DNA of 40,034 bases from Paludibacteraceae bacterium (GCA_028694215.1 JAQUTW010000020.1:1-40034); one strand, 5' to 3'; shown: positions 25,124 to 35,539, counted from the stretch's first letter. Notes: generated by a model not told the origin, from the sequence alone. Numbers and translations are program-made.

Positions 25124-25564
25124 TTATATCTTAATTTTTACAATTAACTTTTTCAAAAAGCCATTGGCAATGCTTGGAGCGTGAGCATCTTCGGGAAAAA
25201 AAACGGTAAATTGTCCTACTGCAACATCTATCATGGCCTCAGGCTGCTCATCAAAAAACATCACATCTTTTGTGTCATCATACAAAACAGAAGGCGTTCC
25301 ACAATTTTCAAGGCTTTTCCAGCCCATTTTTTCATTGATGGAGAGCGGCACCTGAATATCAATATATTTTTTGTGAGCTTCAAACAGAGCTGTCGTTTTT
25401 CCGTTCATCTCCATCACATTAATAAACAAATTATCTCCGTCTATTTCCATTCTGCCGGCTTTTACAGCCGAAAAATCGGTCTGTTTCAACACTTCAAATG
25501 CCTGTTTAAATCGAGGGTGCAACGCTTCATAATGTGTCGCGTTCTTTAACGAATCAAGTATCAT
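25124..25564 (-). CDS. YhcH/YjgK/YiaL family protein
   Basis: 146 residues, full length for the DUF386 family (YhcH, EbgC), small cupin-like proteins thought to help in sugar metabolism. ALFEAHKKYIDIQVPLS is the family core, with FFPEDAHAPSIANG providing a histidine probably in the metal or sugar site. It lies one base after the lipoprotein gene stop, suggesting cotranscription. The sugar handled here is unknown. Confidence 0.88.
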   Translation of the reverse strand: MILDSLKNATHYEALHPRFKQAFEVLKQTDFSAVKAGRMEIDGDNLFINVMEMNGKTTALFEAHKKYIDIQVPLSINEKMGWKSLENCGTPSVLYDDTKDVMFFDEQPEAMIDVAVGQFTVFFPEDAHAPSIANGFLKKLIVKIKI

Positions 25565-25565
25565 A

Positions 25566-26399
25566 TCAATTGAGTTTTTTGATTAACTGTTCTTGCCGAA
25601 ACAACATTTTTTTCTGCTGAAAGCGCAACTCTTGCAACTCTTTCAAAACTGACGACAATCGAAATGTTTTCAAAAATGATTCTTTGTCGTCTAATGCCAT
25701 AAAATATGAGTTTTCCCTGTCGCCTATTAAAGTTATTTTTATTTTTTCAGAAGCATTTTCTGCGATGAATTGAGGGAAAGTTCCCAATTTTTCATCTGTA
25801 AACAAAACCGTTTCCCGACAAACGCCACCATCATTATATTCGTGAATATCAGACACTTCCACTATTCCCGTTTCGGCATACAAATCACCAATACTTGCTT
25901 TTAACATGTTATGTCGCAATTTCCTACCCTGAAAATAGCTCATGACATAAAATTTACCGTTTTCATCGGTATAAGGTCTGACATAATTTCTATCAATATT
26001 GTTTTCTGTCTGCAAACTTTTCACAAAAAAATTACCAACATCTTGATATTTATCATTTTTCTCAAAACGAAATGCCGGTTTTTGCTCTTCAAATTCGTTC
26101 ATTCTTACCACCAGCATACTGTCCACATAAGGAAGGTTTCTCTGGATTTCGAACTGCTCTATTTGCCACGACAATGTGTCCGCCTGACGTCGTACATTAA
26201 CAATCTTTGGATAAGTGGCATGCAACGAATCAATCATTAATTTGGCTGCATTGACCTCTTTTTTGTCAAAATAAGCCTGCGCCTGACCTAATAATTCCTT
26301 AGACCGTTCCTCGTCTGTTGGAATGCCACAAGCCGCCAATCCTGACACAAGAGTGCAAAGCAATAATACTTTAAAGAATTTCTTCTGCATGAATTTCAT
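25566..26399 (-). CDS. Lipoprotein with helical, tetratricopeptide-like N-terminus
   Basis: 277 residues; lipobox LAAC (C24). A second ATG at 26390 is possible. After the anchor comes a stretch like a helical repeat (SKELLGQAQAYFDKKEVNAAKLMIDSL), as in Bacteroidota cell-envelope lipoproteins that scaffold larger complexes. The rest is a beta-rich domain and a helical C-terminus (LKELQELRFQQKKML). Function not known. It overlaps the DUF2007 gene by up to 29 bases, so the two are probably translated together. Confidence 0.75.
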   Translation of the reverse strand: MKFMQKKFFKVLLLCTLVSGLAACGIPTDEERSKELLGQAQAYFDKKEVNAAKLMIDSLHATYPKIVNVRRQADTLSWQIEQFEIQRNLPYVDSMLVVRMNEFEEQKPAFRFEKNDKYQDVGNFFVKSLQTENNIDRNYVRPYTDENGKFYVMSYFQGRKLRHNMLKASIGDLYAETGIVEVSDIHEYNDGGVCRETVLFTDEKLGTFPQFIAENASEKIKITLIGDRENSYFMALDDKESFLKTFRLSSVLKELQELRFQQKKMLFRQEQLIKKLN

Positions 26400-26613
26400 T
26401 TAGTAATTTATTTGCAGCTGCTTCATCTTTTTCCAAAACATTTAACTTTATGCCACCAAAGGGAGATGAAAACATGGGATACAACTGCACAACATTGGAA
26501 TCACTCAAAAAAGAGCTAATACCACCCTGCTCAAGTATATCCTTATCGTACATAGCTTCAGACATTGTTTCATACGTACGTAATATGATTGTTTTCCCTC
26601 CAGTTTCTTTCAT
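26371..26613 (-). CDS. DUF2007-family small protein
   Basis: 80 residues. YETMSEAMYDKDILEQGGI and LNVLEKDEAAANKLL match DUF2007, a small domain sometimes annotated as a signal-transducing protein. No signal peptide, so cytoplasmic. Its start codon overlaps the thrC stop (ATGA) and its end overlaps the following lipoprotein gene, so it sits in a tight operon. The role is unknown. Confidence 0.82.
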   Translation of the reverse strand: MKETGGKTIILRTYETMSEAMYDKDILEQGGISSFLSDSNVVQLYPMFSSPFGGIKLNVLEKDEAAANKLLNEIHAEEIL

Positions 26614-27914
26614 TTTACCGACATTAAATAATTTTTAAATGCTTCAAATGTTTTTGCAACCGGTACGCTTTTTTTCTCACCTTTCAGAAATGCCTGAAGT
26701 TTCTCAGGAATAGAAACTTTTGCTGAAATTATTTTTTCAACGGTATCTTTAAATTTGGCAGGATGTGCCGTTTCTAAAAACACGCCTGTTTCACCATCGG
26801 CAAGACCTTCCGACAAAGCACGATAGCCACATGCTCCATGTGGATCAAGCAAATAACTGGTTTCTGCAAAACACTGTTTTATCGTTTCGGCTATTTGAGC
26901 ATCATTATAGGCTGCTCCTGAGATATCGGCACAAACAGCTTCGTGCGAACCGCCATACAAATCCAAAACACGTGCAAAATTACTGGGGTCACCAACGTCC
27001 ATTGCATTAGCAATGGTAGCTACCGAAGGACGTGGAGAATATTTACCTGTACGCAAATATTGTAGAAAAATATCATTGCGATTATTGGCAGCAATAAAAC
27101 GTTTAACAGGTAATCCCATACGCTTTCCAAACAAGCCGGCCGTAATATTGCCAAAGTTTCCACTCGGCACACACACTACTACATTATCGGATTTACCCAT
27201 TTTTTTCAACTGAGCATAAGCATAAAAGTAATAAAATGCCTGTGGTAAGAATCGCGCGACATTAATAGAATTAGCTGATGTCAGTTTCATTTTGGCATTT
27301 AAATCCTTATCCATAAAGGCATTTTTAACCAATGACTGACAATCGTCAAACGTGCCATCTACTTCCAATGCCGTAATATTTTGTCCCAATGTAGTAAACT
27401 GACATTCCTGAATCGGGCTGACCAAACCTTTTGGATAAAGCACATAGACATGAATACCAGCGACACCTAAGAAACCGTTTGCAACTGCACTGCCGGTATC
27501 CCCAGATGTAGCTACCAATACATTTACATCTGTTTCTCCCTCATTTTTGATAAAGTAAGACAGTAAACGCGACATAAAACGTGCTCCAACATCTTTAAAC
27601 GCCAAAGTTGGTCCATGAAATAATTCCAAACTATAAATAGAATTCGTTACCTTTGCTAAAGGTACATCAAAATTCAAAGCATCATAAACAATTTCTCTCA
27701 AGGCTTTGGCATCGACATCTTCGCCAAAAAAGGCATTTGCCACTTCGTAAGCTATCTCTTGGAAAGAAAATGTATCAATTTTATCAAAAAAAGTTTGCGG
27801 TAAGCATTTTATAACTTCGGGCATAAAGAGTCCTTTGTCATCAGCTAAACCTTTTATTACGGCTTGTCGGAGCGACACTCCACAAACTTTGCCATTTGTA
27901 CTGTAATAGTTCAT
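26610..27914 (-). CDS. thrC: Threonine synthase
   Basis: 434 residues from the ATG at 27914; the frame can extend two codons further to a TTG. Converts O-phosphohomoserine to threonine with PLP. The PLP lysine is in TLAFKDVGARF (K107 from this start). VATSGDTGSAVANGF is the phosphate-binding loop and FARVLDLYGG is a later conserved stretch. It is the standard bacterial threonine synthase. It lies 11 bases after the DUF1015 gene and before DUF2007, with an ATGA overlap. Confidence 0.95.
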   Translation of the reverse strand: MNYYSTNGKVCGVSLRQAVIKGLADDKGLFMPEVIKCLPQTFFDKIDTFSFQEIAYEVANAFFGEDVDAKALREIVYDALNFDVPLAKVTNSIYSLELFHGPTLAFKDVGARFMSRLLSYFIKNEGETDVNVLVATSGDTGSAVANGFLGVAGIHVYVLYPKGLVSPIQECQFTTLGQNITALEVDGTFDDCQSLVKNAFMDKDLNAKMKLTSANSINVARFLPQAFYYFYAYAQLKKMGKSDNVVVCVPSGNFGNITAGLFGKRMGLPVKRFIAANNRNDIFLQYLRTGKYSPRPSVATIANAMDVGDPSNFARVLDLYGGSHEAVCADISGAAYNDAQIAETIKQCFAETSYLLDPHGACGYRALSEGLADGETGVFLETAHPAKFKDTVEKIISAKVSIPEKLQAFLKGEKKSVPVAKTFEAFKNYLMSVK

Positions 27915-27925
27915 CGTCAATTATA

Positions 27926-29170
27926 TTAATCCAATTTGTGGATAATTAGTCCCGAACGCAATTTGGGCTCAAACCACGTAGTTTTTGGCGGCATAATATT
28001 ACCACTATCGGCAATGTCTATCAATTGTTTCATAGAAACAGGATACAAAGCCAAAGCCATTTTCATTTCGCCACTGTCCACACGACGTTTCAACTCGCCC
28101 AAGCCACGAATACCTCCAACAAAATCAATCCGTTTGTCGCTGCGTAAATCTTTTATGCCAAGAATTTCATCTAAAATAAGGTTTGATGAAATCGTTACAT
28201 CTAAAACTCCTATCGGATCATTATCGTTGTAAGTTCCCTCTTTGGCAGTCAAAGAATACCATTGTCCACCTAAATAGAGACTGAAATTGTGCAACGCATT
28301 TGGTTTATAAATGGCATTACCTTTCGGTTCCACCATAAAATTTTTGCTTAATTTGGTCAAAAAATCGTCATTGGACAAACCATTCAAATCTTTTACAACA
28401 CGATTATAATCAATAATATTCAGTTGATTATCAGGGAAACATACTGCCAAAAAATAGTTATATTCCTCACTACCGGTATGATTTGGATTGTTGCGACGTT
28501 TTTCATCGCCAACCAACGCTGCCGCTGCACTTCGATGGTGCCCATCGGCAATATACATAGCCGGCATTTCGGCAAAAAGTTCCGTTATTCGGCGAATGGT
28601 ATTTTTATCATTGATAATCCAAAAATGATGTCCGAAACCATCAGAAGTCACAAAATCATATTCCGGCTTTGCGGCAGTAACTTTTGCCACAATTGCATCT
28701 ATTTCATCTTTATGGGGATATGCAAAAAACACAGGTTCTATATTTGCCTTATTCACACGCACATGTTTCATGCGGTCTTCTTCTTTGTCTCTGCGTGTAA
28801 GTTCGTGCTTTTTTATTTTGCCCGTCATATAATCTTCAACATATGCTGCCACGCAAAGTCCATACTGTGTACGTCCGTTCATGGTTTGTGCATAAACATA
28901 ATAATGTTCGTCGGGATCCTGCTTCAACCAACCTTTTTCCTGAAATTTTTTAAAGTTATCTGCGGCTTTTTGATAGACACACTCATCATGTTCGTCTGTA
29001 CCTACCTGAAAATCAATCTCAGGTTTAATAATATGATATAATGATTTTTCATTCCCTGCTGCTTCCTGTCGAGCCTCTTCCGAATTTAACACATCATACG
29101 GACGAGATGCAACTTTTTCTACAAGTTCTTTAGGAGGGCGAACGCCTTTAAAAGGTTTTATAACTGCCAT
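27926..29170 (-). CDS. DUF1015 family protein
   Basis: 414 residues, full length. MAVIKPFKGVRPPKELVEKV, SRPYDVLNSEEAR and the YIADGHHRSAAA motif (about 229-240) define DUF1015, a cytoplasmic family whose reaction is unproven. In Bacteroidota it often lies next to amino-acid (serine) synthesis genes; here it comes before thrC, consistent with a metabolic role but not proof. It is the first gene of the minus-strand run, with a TATCTTTG promoter box 55 bases upstream. Confidence 0.9.
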   Translation of the reverse strand: MAVIKPFKGVRPPKELVEKVASRPYDVLNSEEARQEAAGNEKSLYHIIKPEIDFQVGTDEHDECVYQKAADNFKKFQEKGWLKQDPDEHYYVYAQTMNGRTQYGLCVAAYVEDYMTGKIKKHELTRRDKEEDRMKHVRVNKANIEPVFFAYPHKDEIDAIVAKVTAAKPEYDFVTSDGFGHHFWIINDKNTIRRITELFAEMPAMYIADGHHRSAAAALVGDEKRRNNPNHTGSEEYNYFLAVCFPDNQLNIIDYNRVVKDLNGLSNDDFLTKLSKNFMVEPKGNAIYKPNALHNFSLYLGGQWYSLTAKEGTYNDNDPIGVLDVTISSNLILDEILGIKDLRSDKRIDFVGGIRGLGELKRRVDSGEMKMALALYPVSMKQLIDIADSGNIMPPKTTWFEPKLRSGLIIHKLD

Positions 29171-29224
29171 AACTATTTAATTTATAATTCAATAATAAAA
29201 TTAACACCAAACCACGTTAAATTG

Positions 29225-29232
29225 CAAAGATA
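29225..29232 (-). promoter_or_regulatory. -7 box of the DUF1015-thrC operon
   Basis: Minus strand TATCTTTG, about 55 bases before the DUF1015 start and after the eptA-side terminator. No clear TTTG is seen at -33. Confidence 0.55.
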
Positions 29233-29303
29233 ACATTTTTTTATGTAAAAATTTATTCTTGGGAGGTAAATATTTAATTTACAAATCAATTCCCTGCAAA
29301 AAC

Positions 29304-29335
29304 AAATCTCCATACAGAAAAACGTACAGAGATTT
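29304..29335 (-). terminator. Terminator after the phosphoethanolamine-transferase-like gene
   Basis: Arms AAATCTC and GAGATTT pair around a 18-base loop with an inner GTAC/GTAT pairing. On the minus strand the hairpin is followed by GTTTTTGC, a short T-run. Confidence 0.6.
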
Positions 29336-29360
29336 ATCAAATTCTATTTACAATTCTCTC

Positions 29361-30887
29361 TTATTTGTGACAAGAAAAAATATTCAAATTATCATCAATA
29401 ATTGGCGAAGGAATATTGGCCGCACTTAAGATGCTGTGAAACAAAAAATCGGTACGATAATGTAAAGTCGCATTTTGTTTTAACGCAGCCACCTTTTGCG
29501 GATAAGTCGTTTTGTAGGCATTGGAATACCAAACCAAACATGCCGGATGTCGCACAACTTCATTATCGGAAGCGTGTAACCATTGTCCATTTTCACCCAA
29601 TATTTCACCATGGTCGGAAAGAAAAATCACAATAGCTTTTTCCTGTTCCAAGCGACAAAACAATTGGTGTAAAAACAAATCGGCAGTGACCACCGTGTTA
29701 TCGTACGAATTAATAATGGCTTCGGCCGTATTAGCTGTTACTGTTCGATTGGTTGTAACAGGCTTAAAACGCTCACATTCAGTCAATACATGGTTATTAT
29801 AATACCAGTGACTGCCTATCATGTGAAAAACTGTAAGCTGCCGTGGCGTACCCTTTAATGAGAGTGAATCGAAAGGAGTCAACATTTCATTATCAAACCA
29901 ATCGGAATAAACATAAACCGATTTTTCGGGGTGCGTATATATAAGTGTATCACATTCAGCCGTAAAAGCGACATACGAATAAGCCGGATCTTGACAAGAA
30001 ATCCATGCCGACTGAAATCCTGCATTATTAAAAATAGTAATAAAAGATGTTTCATTAAATGCCAGATTTTCAGTTATGCTGTCAGCTCTGGTTAAAATAT
30101 GCGGCACACTGCGGTTGGTATACGTATATTCACTGTAAACATCGGACAACGACACCAAATTAGTTTGCTGTGAGAGATATGGCATTGTTTGACGCGAATA
30201 GCCGTTAAGGCTCAGATGGTCGGCACGAAGGCTTTCGCCCATCACCAAAACAACTTTTAAAGAATCCGTACGATTGTAATGTTGCATATCAGGGCAAATG
30301 CGATCTTCGGCAATTTTCTGTTGCAATTCACGATAAATCATAAAACTCTCATATACATTAAACGGATACCGCTGCATCAAACTGCTCTTCAGACGGCTAC
30401 TGACATTAAAAAGCAACAACAGCATAGCCATAGCAATAAAGATGTGCAGCCAAGCGTTTTTTACCGTTATTTTACGCCAACGATAAGATACTGCTACTAT
30501 CGAAACAATTAAATTCAACAACACAAACAATACTAATGGAACGGTTATCAATTCGTAAGTGGTTTGAAAATCATTATGCAGCGAAGCATCAATAATCATC
30601 GGCGTTATCGTTGCCTTAAAGGCATAACGAAAATAGGCAACAACGGCACCCAAGACACAAAATATCGGAAAAAACAGAGCAAATACATAACGATTTGCCG
30701 CTGCCAGATATAGCAAAACAAAAATGCCGAAACTAACAGCTATACAATAACCAACAAGCAACAATATCCCATTGAAAGATTCTACCGGATTATCAATAAA
30801 GAAAGGTAAAACGAAACAAACCGCCGACCATGCTGTACAACAGAGCAGAAAGAAAAGAAACGGTTTTATGCGCGAAAGAACTTTCAT
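29361..30887 (-). CDS. Phosphoethanolamine transferase-like membrane sulfatase-fold enzyme
   Basis: 508 residues. Five membrane segments in the first 160 residues, then a periplasmic sulfatase-fold domain. Metal and catalytic residues of the EptA/lipid-A family are present: E218 in VMGESLRADH, nucleophile T257 in TYTNRSVPH, D425-H426 in FLSDHGE and H438 in QWLHASD. It probably transfers phosphoethanolamine from phosphatidylethanolamine to lipid A, another glycan or a surface molecule; the acceptor cannot be read. It is last in the run after alaS, trpS and DUF5131 and ends at a hairpin. Confidence 0.88.
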   Translation of the reverse strand: MKVLSRIKPFLFFLLCCTAWSAVCFVLPFFIDNPVESFNGILLLVGYCIAVSFGIFVLLYLAAANRYVFALFFPIFCVLGAVVAYFRYAFKATITPMIIDASLHNDFQTTYELITVPLVLFVLLNLIVSIVAVSYRWRKITVKNAWLHIFIAMAMLLLLFNVSSRLKSSLMQRYPFNVYESFMIYRELQQKIAEDRICPDMQHYNRTDSLKVVLVMGESLRADHLSLNGYSRQTMPYLSQQTNLVSLSDVYSEYTYTNRSVPHILTRADSITENLAFNETSFITIFNNAGFQSAWISCQDPAYSYVAFTAECDTLIYTHPEKSVYVYSDWFDNEMLTPFDSLSLKGTPRQLTVFHMIGSHWYYNNHVLTECERFKPVTTNRTVTANTAEAIINSYDNTVVTADLFLHQLFCRLEQEKAIVIFLSDHGEILGENGQWLHASDNEVVRHPACLVWYSNAYKTTYPQKVAALKQNATLHYRTDFLFHSILSAANIPSPIIDDNLNIFSCHK

Positions 30888-30919
30888 GTTGGTTTACCTA
30901 AATGAATAAAATAAGATGT

Positions 30920-31648
30920 CTAAAACTTCAAATCAATGCCGGCTTTTTTTGCCTGTTCATATTCTTTGTAATGAGGAATAGTATATAATCGTCCATCCTT
31001 CAGCAGTTTGGAACCCGTTTGATGAAACATAAAGCTGACTTTGTACTGCAAACATTGATTACGAATTGCCAACACATCATCGTAACGAGTGATTCGGCTG
31101 CCAACATACGATTCGCCTCCCACCGAAACAGCATTAATTTTACCGGTACCAAGATATTTTTCCAGATTTACCCGCTCTAATATAGGAGCTACCACCACGC
31201 CTCGATATGCTAACGGCAAATCCAACATAATAGGAATACGTTCGTCTGCCATCGCCTGATTTTCAGTGGTTACATTAATCAACACATGATTCCAAGTCTC
31301 ACCCCAATCACACGGTAACGTCAGTGCAATACGCTCCAGTCGTTTGGTAATGATAAAAAAGATACAATCGCGCCGCATTGCCATCATTTCCCATGCCTCT
31401 GCACGCCATTCGTCAGCTTCTTCAATAAAAAAATCGGAAGTAAAACATGTCGCAACAGAACTACCGGGAGGCACAATAAATTCCTTTTTCCTGTTACGTT
31501 TTATCGGATAATTAAAATTAGTAACCACACGTCTGACAATCGACGAATCAACTTCATAACGTTTATCTTGACCAAACACATAACAGTGCTGACAGCCCGG
31601 ACTTTTTTTGTGACAGCCATGCCAAGGATTCCAATTATAACGTGCCAT
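30920..31648 (-). CDS. DUF5131 (phage Gp37/Gp68-like) protein
   Basis: 242 residues from the ATG at 31648 (a TTG lies one codon upstream). WNPWHGCHKKSPGCQHCYV gives cysteines C12, C19 and C22, a C-x6-C-x2-C pattern that, with the barrel-like remainder, resembles a radical-SAM iron-sulfur site; VTTENQAMADERIPIML and ILERVNLEKYL are family signatures. Often called phage Gp37/Gp68. The reaction is unknown. It lies between trpS and the phosphoethanolamine transferase-like gene, with no phage genes nearby. Confidence 0.87.
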   Translation of the reverse strand: MARYNWNPWHGCHKKSPGCQHCYVFGQDKRYEVDSSIVRRVVTNFNYPIKRNRKKEFIVPPGSSVATCFTSDFFIEEADEWRAEAWEMMAMRRDCIFFIITKRLERIALTLPCDWGETWNHVLINVTTENQAMADERIPIMLDLPLAYRGVVVAPILERVNLEKYLGTGKINAVSVGGESYVGSRITRYDDVLAIRNQCLQYKVSFMFHQTGSKLLKDGRLYTIPHYKEYEQAKKAGIDLKF

Positions 31649-31693
31649 CAAACAAACTTGACTAATTTATTGACCTAATGTACATTATAGTAA

Positions 31694-32773
31694 TTAGATA
31701 ACCATATTCATGGCAGTTCGCACTTCATCTAATGTTTTGGCAGCTATTTCGCGAGCACGTTGTGATCCATCCAACAAAACCTGACGAATATAATCCGGAT
31801 TCTTTTCCAATTGCATGCGACGTTGACGCAAAGGACGTAGTTGGTCATTCAAAACTTCTGTCAAGTTTTTTTTGAGCATACCTCCGCCACCATCACCAAT
31901 TTGTTCAGCAATAAGTTGTGGATCTTCACCCGTACAGAGAGATATCAGCATCAACAAATTAGCTACTTCCGGACGATTTATTGGATCGTATGTAATATGG
32001 CGATCCGCATCCGTTTTCGCTTTTTTTATAAGTGCTGCCGTTTCGTCCTCGGTAGCGCAAAGCATAATGGCATTGCCACGACTTTTGCTCATTTTTTGTG
32101 TACCATCAAGTCCCATGATACTTGGTGTCTTGCTGAGTAAAGCTTGTGGCTCTGGAAAAACGGGTACACAATTGCTGCAAAATTTTTCATTAAAACGACG
32201 TGCAATAGTGCGTGCCATTTCCAAATGAGGTAACTGATCTTTGCCAACAGGAACAACATTACCTTTACAAAACAAAATATCTACCGCCTGATGAACCGGA
32301 TACGTGTACATTCCGGCGTTTACACTTTTCAATCCTGCCGAATGAATTTCTTCTTTTACAGTTGGATTACGACTAAGTTCTGAATTAGAAACCAAAGTCA
32401 AAAAAGGAATCATCAATTGATTAGCTTCCGGTACATAACTATGTGGATAAATGATTACATTTTCACTTGGTTCTATGCCTGCTGCCAAATAATCAATAAC
32501 AAGTTGTTTCGTATTTTGACTAATTTCTTGATAAGCATCATGATCTGTAAGCACCTGATAATCGGCAATCAAAATCATTGTTGGTACGCCAAGTTTCGAT
32601 AAACGCACACGATTTTGCAAAGAACCAAAATAATGACCAATATGCAACCGTCCGGTAGGACGATCACCGGTCAAGACCCGATATTTCGCAGGATTTGTAA
32701 CAATATCAGCTTCTATTTTTTTACTTATCGCAACAGCCGTTTCATAACTACTGTTGTAATTCATTTCTTGCAT
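31694..32773 (-). CDS. trpS: Tryptophanyl-tRNA synthetase
   Basis: 359 residues. Class I synthetase: HIGH at 44-47 (RLHIGHYFG) and KMSKS at 227-231. GDRPTGRLHIG and NAGMYTYPVHQAVDIL are typical TrpRS. The N-terminal extension before YRVLTGDRP is slightly long; a second ATG at 32764 is possible. It charges tRNA-Trp in the cytoplasm. It follows alaS by 48 bases. Confidence 0.96.
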   Translation of the reverse strand: MQEMNYNSSYETAVAISKKIEADIVTNPAKYRVLTGDRPTGRLHIGHYFGSLQNRVRLSKLGVPTMILIADYQVLTDHDAYQEISQNTKQLVIDYLAAGIEPSENVIIYPHSYVPEANQLMIPFLTLVSNSELSRNPTVKEEIHSAGLKSVNAGMYTYPVHQAVDILFCKGNVVPVGKDQLPHLEMARTIARRFNEKFCSNCVPVFPEPQALLSKTPSIMGLDGTQKMSKSRGNAIMLCATEDETAALIKKAKTDADRHITYDPINRPEVANLLMLISLCTGEDPQLIAEQIGDGGGGMLKKNLTEVLNDQLRPLRQRRMQLEKNPDYIRQVLLDGSQRAREIAAKTLDEVRTAMNMVI

Positions 32774-32821
32774 ACCAAAAATTTAAAAGAATTAAACATT
32801 ATCTATTTGTACCTCAACAAT

Positions 32822-35437
32822 TTATTTGATAAAGTCTATGATTTTATCAACCGCTTCATCCATACCTTCAGCATATTTTCCTCCTGCTGAAGCCATAAAA
32901 GCCTGACCGCCTCCGCCTCCATGAATATATTTGGCTGCTTCACGCACCATATTTCCTGCATGGAAACCGGCATTAACCATAGGTTGACTAAGGAATACGG
33001 TCAAAGTTGGCTTACCTTCATAAACCGTACCTACTACAAACATAAATTTTACATCGGCAAATTTGCCTTTAAAATGCGGAACAATATTTTTATACATTTC
33101 CGGCATTTCATTACCTATATGACGAATGACTTTAACCCCATTAATCTCTTCAGCACGCAGAAGCATCGAATCACGTAACTGCATGGCTCGTTCTGCCATA
33201 AAAGTATCTATTTTCTTACGCAATACAACACTCTCTTCCAATGATTTCTGTGCAGCTGTAATAATATCCGGAGTGTTATTAAACAACTCACGTACAGTAT
33301 TTTGCATATTCTGCATATCGTCCATCATGTGTTCTACAGCTTCTCCTGTCACTGCCTCTATACGTCGAATGCCGGCAGCAATAGAACTTTCGGAAGTAAT
33401 GCGCATCATTCCAATATTGCCGGTGGCTTTCACATGCGTACCACCACAAAGTTCAACCGAAGAGCCATAGCGAATAACACGCACATTATCACCGTATTTT
33501 TCGCCAAATAATGCCATTGCACCCATTGCTTTTGCATCTGCAATCGGCACATTACGATGTTCTTCAAGTGCTATATTTTCACGTATTTTCTGATTAACGA
33601 CATGTTCCACCTTGCGAATTTCATCAGGTGTTACTTTTTGAAAATGCGAAAAATCAAAACGCAAAGATTCCGGAGATACATACGATCCTTTTTGCTCTAC
33701 ATGCGTACCAAGCAATTCGCGTAATGCCTCATGCAACAAGTGTGTAGCAGAGTGATTGGCTTCTATGGCTGCACGACGTTTTGCATTCACTTTGGCAATA
33801 AAAACGGTTGTTACATCTATCGGCAATTTCGTCATTATATGTATCGGCAAATTGTTTTCGCGCTTGGTATCCTTTATCTCAACAGATTCTTCGCCATTGA
33901 CCAATATGCCCGTATCTCCTACCTGACCGCCCATCTCGGCATAAAAAGGTGTTTTATCCAATACTATTTGATAAAACTCTTTACCTTTTGTTACCATTTT
34001 ACGATAACGAAGAATATGTGTTTCGCACTCTAATTTATCATAGCCCACAAATTCCGTTTCACCCTCACGCAAAATAATCCAGTCTCCTGTTTCAACAGCA
34101 GCAGCATTACGTGCACGCTCTTTCTGCTTCTGCATTTCGGTATTGAAGTCGTCAATATTAAGAGTCAAGCCGTTCTCTTTCAAAATTAGTTCTGTCAAAT
34201 CAAGTGGAAAACCGTAGGTATCATATAACGTAAAGGCATCTACACCCGAAATTTCTGTACGGTTCATTTTTTTCGTATCATTCATTACTTTATCCAGCAA
34301 ACGAATACCCGTTTCCAAGGTTCTTAAAAAAGCATCTTCTTCTTCCTTTATTACCTTTTCTATCAGTACTTGCTGATGCTTCAATTCAGGATAAGCCTCA
34401 CCCATATTCTCAATAAGCGCAGGGATAAGTTTATACATAAATGCACTGTGTTGTCCAAGAAACGTATAACCGTAACGTACGGCACGACGCAAAATACGAC
34501 GAATAACATAACCGGCTTTTGCATTGCTTGGCAACTGACCATCGGTAATGGCAAATGCAATGGTACGAATATGGTCGGCGATAACACGCATTGCAATATC
34601 TGTTTTTGTATCTTTACCATATTCACAATTGCAAATTTGCCCAACAGCTTTCAAAAGCGGTTGAAACACATCAGTATCATAATTGGAAGTTTTTCCTTGT
34701 ACAGCCACACAAAGACGTTCAAATCCCATTCCTGTATCAATAACTTTTTTAGGAAGTGGTTCCAGTGAACCGTCTGCTTTTCGATTATACTGCATAAACA
34801 CATTATTCCATATTTCAATCACTTGCGGATTATCCTTATTCACAAGGTCTTTTCCACTAATCTTGGCACGATCATTATCCGGACGCAAGTCAATATGAAT
34901 TTCAGAACACGGACCGCATGGTCCTGTATCACCCATTTCCCAAAAATTATCATGCTTGTTGCCATCAATAATTCGGTCTCTATTAATATATTTCGCCCAA
35001 ATATCGGCAGCTTCATCATCTCGTTGAAGTCCTTCTGCGGGCGCACCTTCAAAAACAGTAACATAAAGACGGTTTTTGTCCAGTTTCAACACCTCTGTCA
35101 AATATTCCCAAGCCCAAGCAATGGCCTCTGCTTTAAAATAGTCGCCAAAAGACCAATTTCCCAACATCTCGAACATCGTATGATGATATGTATCATGTCC
35201 AACCTCTTCCAAATCGTTATGTTTCCCACTTACACGTAAACATTTTTGCGAATCGGCAATACGCGGATATTTAATCGGGTCGTTACCGAGAATAATGTTT
35301 TTCCATTGATTCATGCCAGCATTTGTAAACATCAAAGTAGGGTCACCTTTAACAACCATTGGTGCTGAAGGTACAATTTTATGTCCTTTGGACGCAAAAA
35401 AATCGAGGAACGATTGACGAATTTCTTTCGAAGTCAT
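32822..35437 (-). CDS. alaS: Alanyl-tRNA synthetase
   Basis: 871 residues from the ATG at 35437 ([10 protein letters not shown]), the start expected for the family; a longer frame runs back to 35800 but crosses the divergent promoter region and has no family-like sequence, and an ATG at 35446 is a near alternative. Class II aminoacylation domain ([18 protein letters not shown]), editing site with [10 protein letters not shown] and CGGTH, and C-Ala domain with the glycine-rich HGGGGGQAF. Full length, no oddity. A leader hairpin and a -7 box lie upstream. Confidence 0.96.
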   Translation of the reverse strand: MTSKEIRQSFLDFFASKGHKIVPSAPMVVKGDPTLMFTNAGMNQWKNIILGNDPIKYPRIADSQKCLRVSGKHNDLEEVGHDTYHHTMFEMLGNWSFGDYFKAEAIAWAWEYLTEVLKLDKNRLYVTVFEGAPAEGLQRDDEAADIWAKYINRDRIIDGNKHDNFWEMGDTGPCGPCSEIHIDLRPDNDRAKISGKDLVNKDNPQVIEIWNNVFMQYNRKADGSLEPLPKKVIDTGMGFERLCVAVQGKTSNYDTDVFQPLLKAVGQICNCEYGKDTKTDIAMRVIADHIRTIAFAITDGQLPSNAKAGYVIRRILRRAVRYGYTFLGQHSAFMYKLIPALIENMGEAYPELKHQQVLIEKVIKEEEDAFLRTLETGIRLLDKVMNDTKKMNRTEISGVDAFTLYDTYGFPLDLTELILKENGLTLNIDDFNTEMQKQKERARNAAAVETGDWIILREGETEFVGYDKLECETHILRYRKMVTKGKEFYQIVLDKTPFYAEMGGQVGDTGILVNGEESVEIKDTKRENNLPIHIMTKLPIDVTTVFIAKVNAKRRAAIEANHSATHLLHEALRELLGTHVEQKGSYVSPESLRFDFSHFQKVTPDEIRKVEHVVNQKIRENIALEEHRNVPIADAKAMGAMALFGEKYGDNVRVIRYGSSVELCGGTHVKATGNIGMMRITSESSIAAGIRRIEAVTGEAVEHMMDDMQNMQNTVRELFNNTPDIITAAQKSLEESVVLRKKIDTFMAERAMQLRDSMLLRAEEINGVKVIRHIGNEMPEMYKNIVPHFKGKFADVKFMFVVGTVYEGKPTLTVFLSQPMVNAGFHAGNMVREAAKYIHGGGGGQAFMASAGGKYAEGMDEAVDKIIDFIK

Positions 35438-35480
35438 ATTCACCATATTAAAATATTGTTTTGTGTTGTTTTTAAGCCTG

Positions 35481-35509
35481 TTGCCTAAACTAAATGAATA
35501 TTTAGGCAA
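35481..35509 (-). promoter_or_regulatory. Inverted repeat in the alaS leader
   Basis: TTGCCTAAA and TTTAGGCAA (9 bases each) flank an 11-base loop. It lies between the minus-strand -7 box (35519-35526) and the alaS ATG, so it would be near the 5' end of the transcript. It could be a repressor site or an RNA hairpin; no T-run follows to make it a terminator. Confidence 0.5.
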
Positions 35510-35518
35510 AAACGAATG

Positions 35519-35526
35519 CAAAATTA
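35519..35526 (-). promoter_or_regulatory. alaS promoter, -7 box
   Basis: Minus strand TAATTTTG, about 80 bases before the alaS start. No clear -33 TTTG. Confidence 0.5.
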
Positions 35527-35539
35527 CTATTTTTTTTAT

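Noticed and set aside
30920-31648. Prophage remnant
   Set aside because: DUF5131 is the only phage-associated gene here; no structural, integrase or lysis genes are adjacent.
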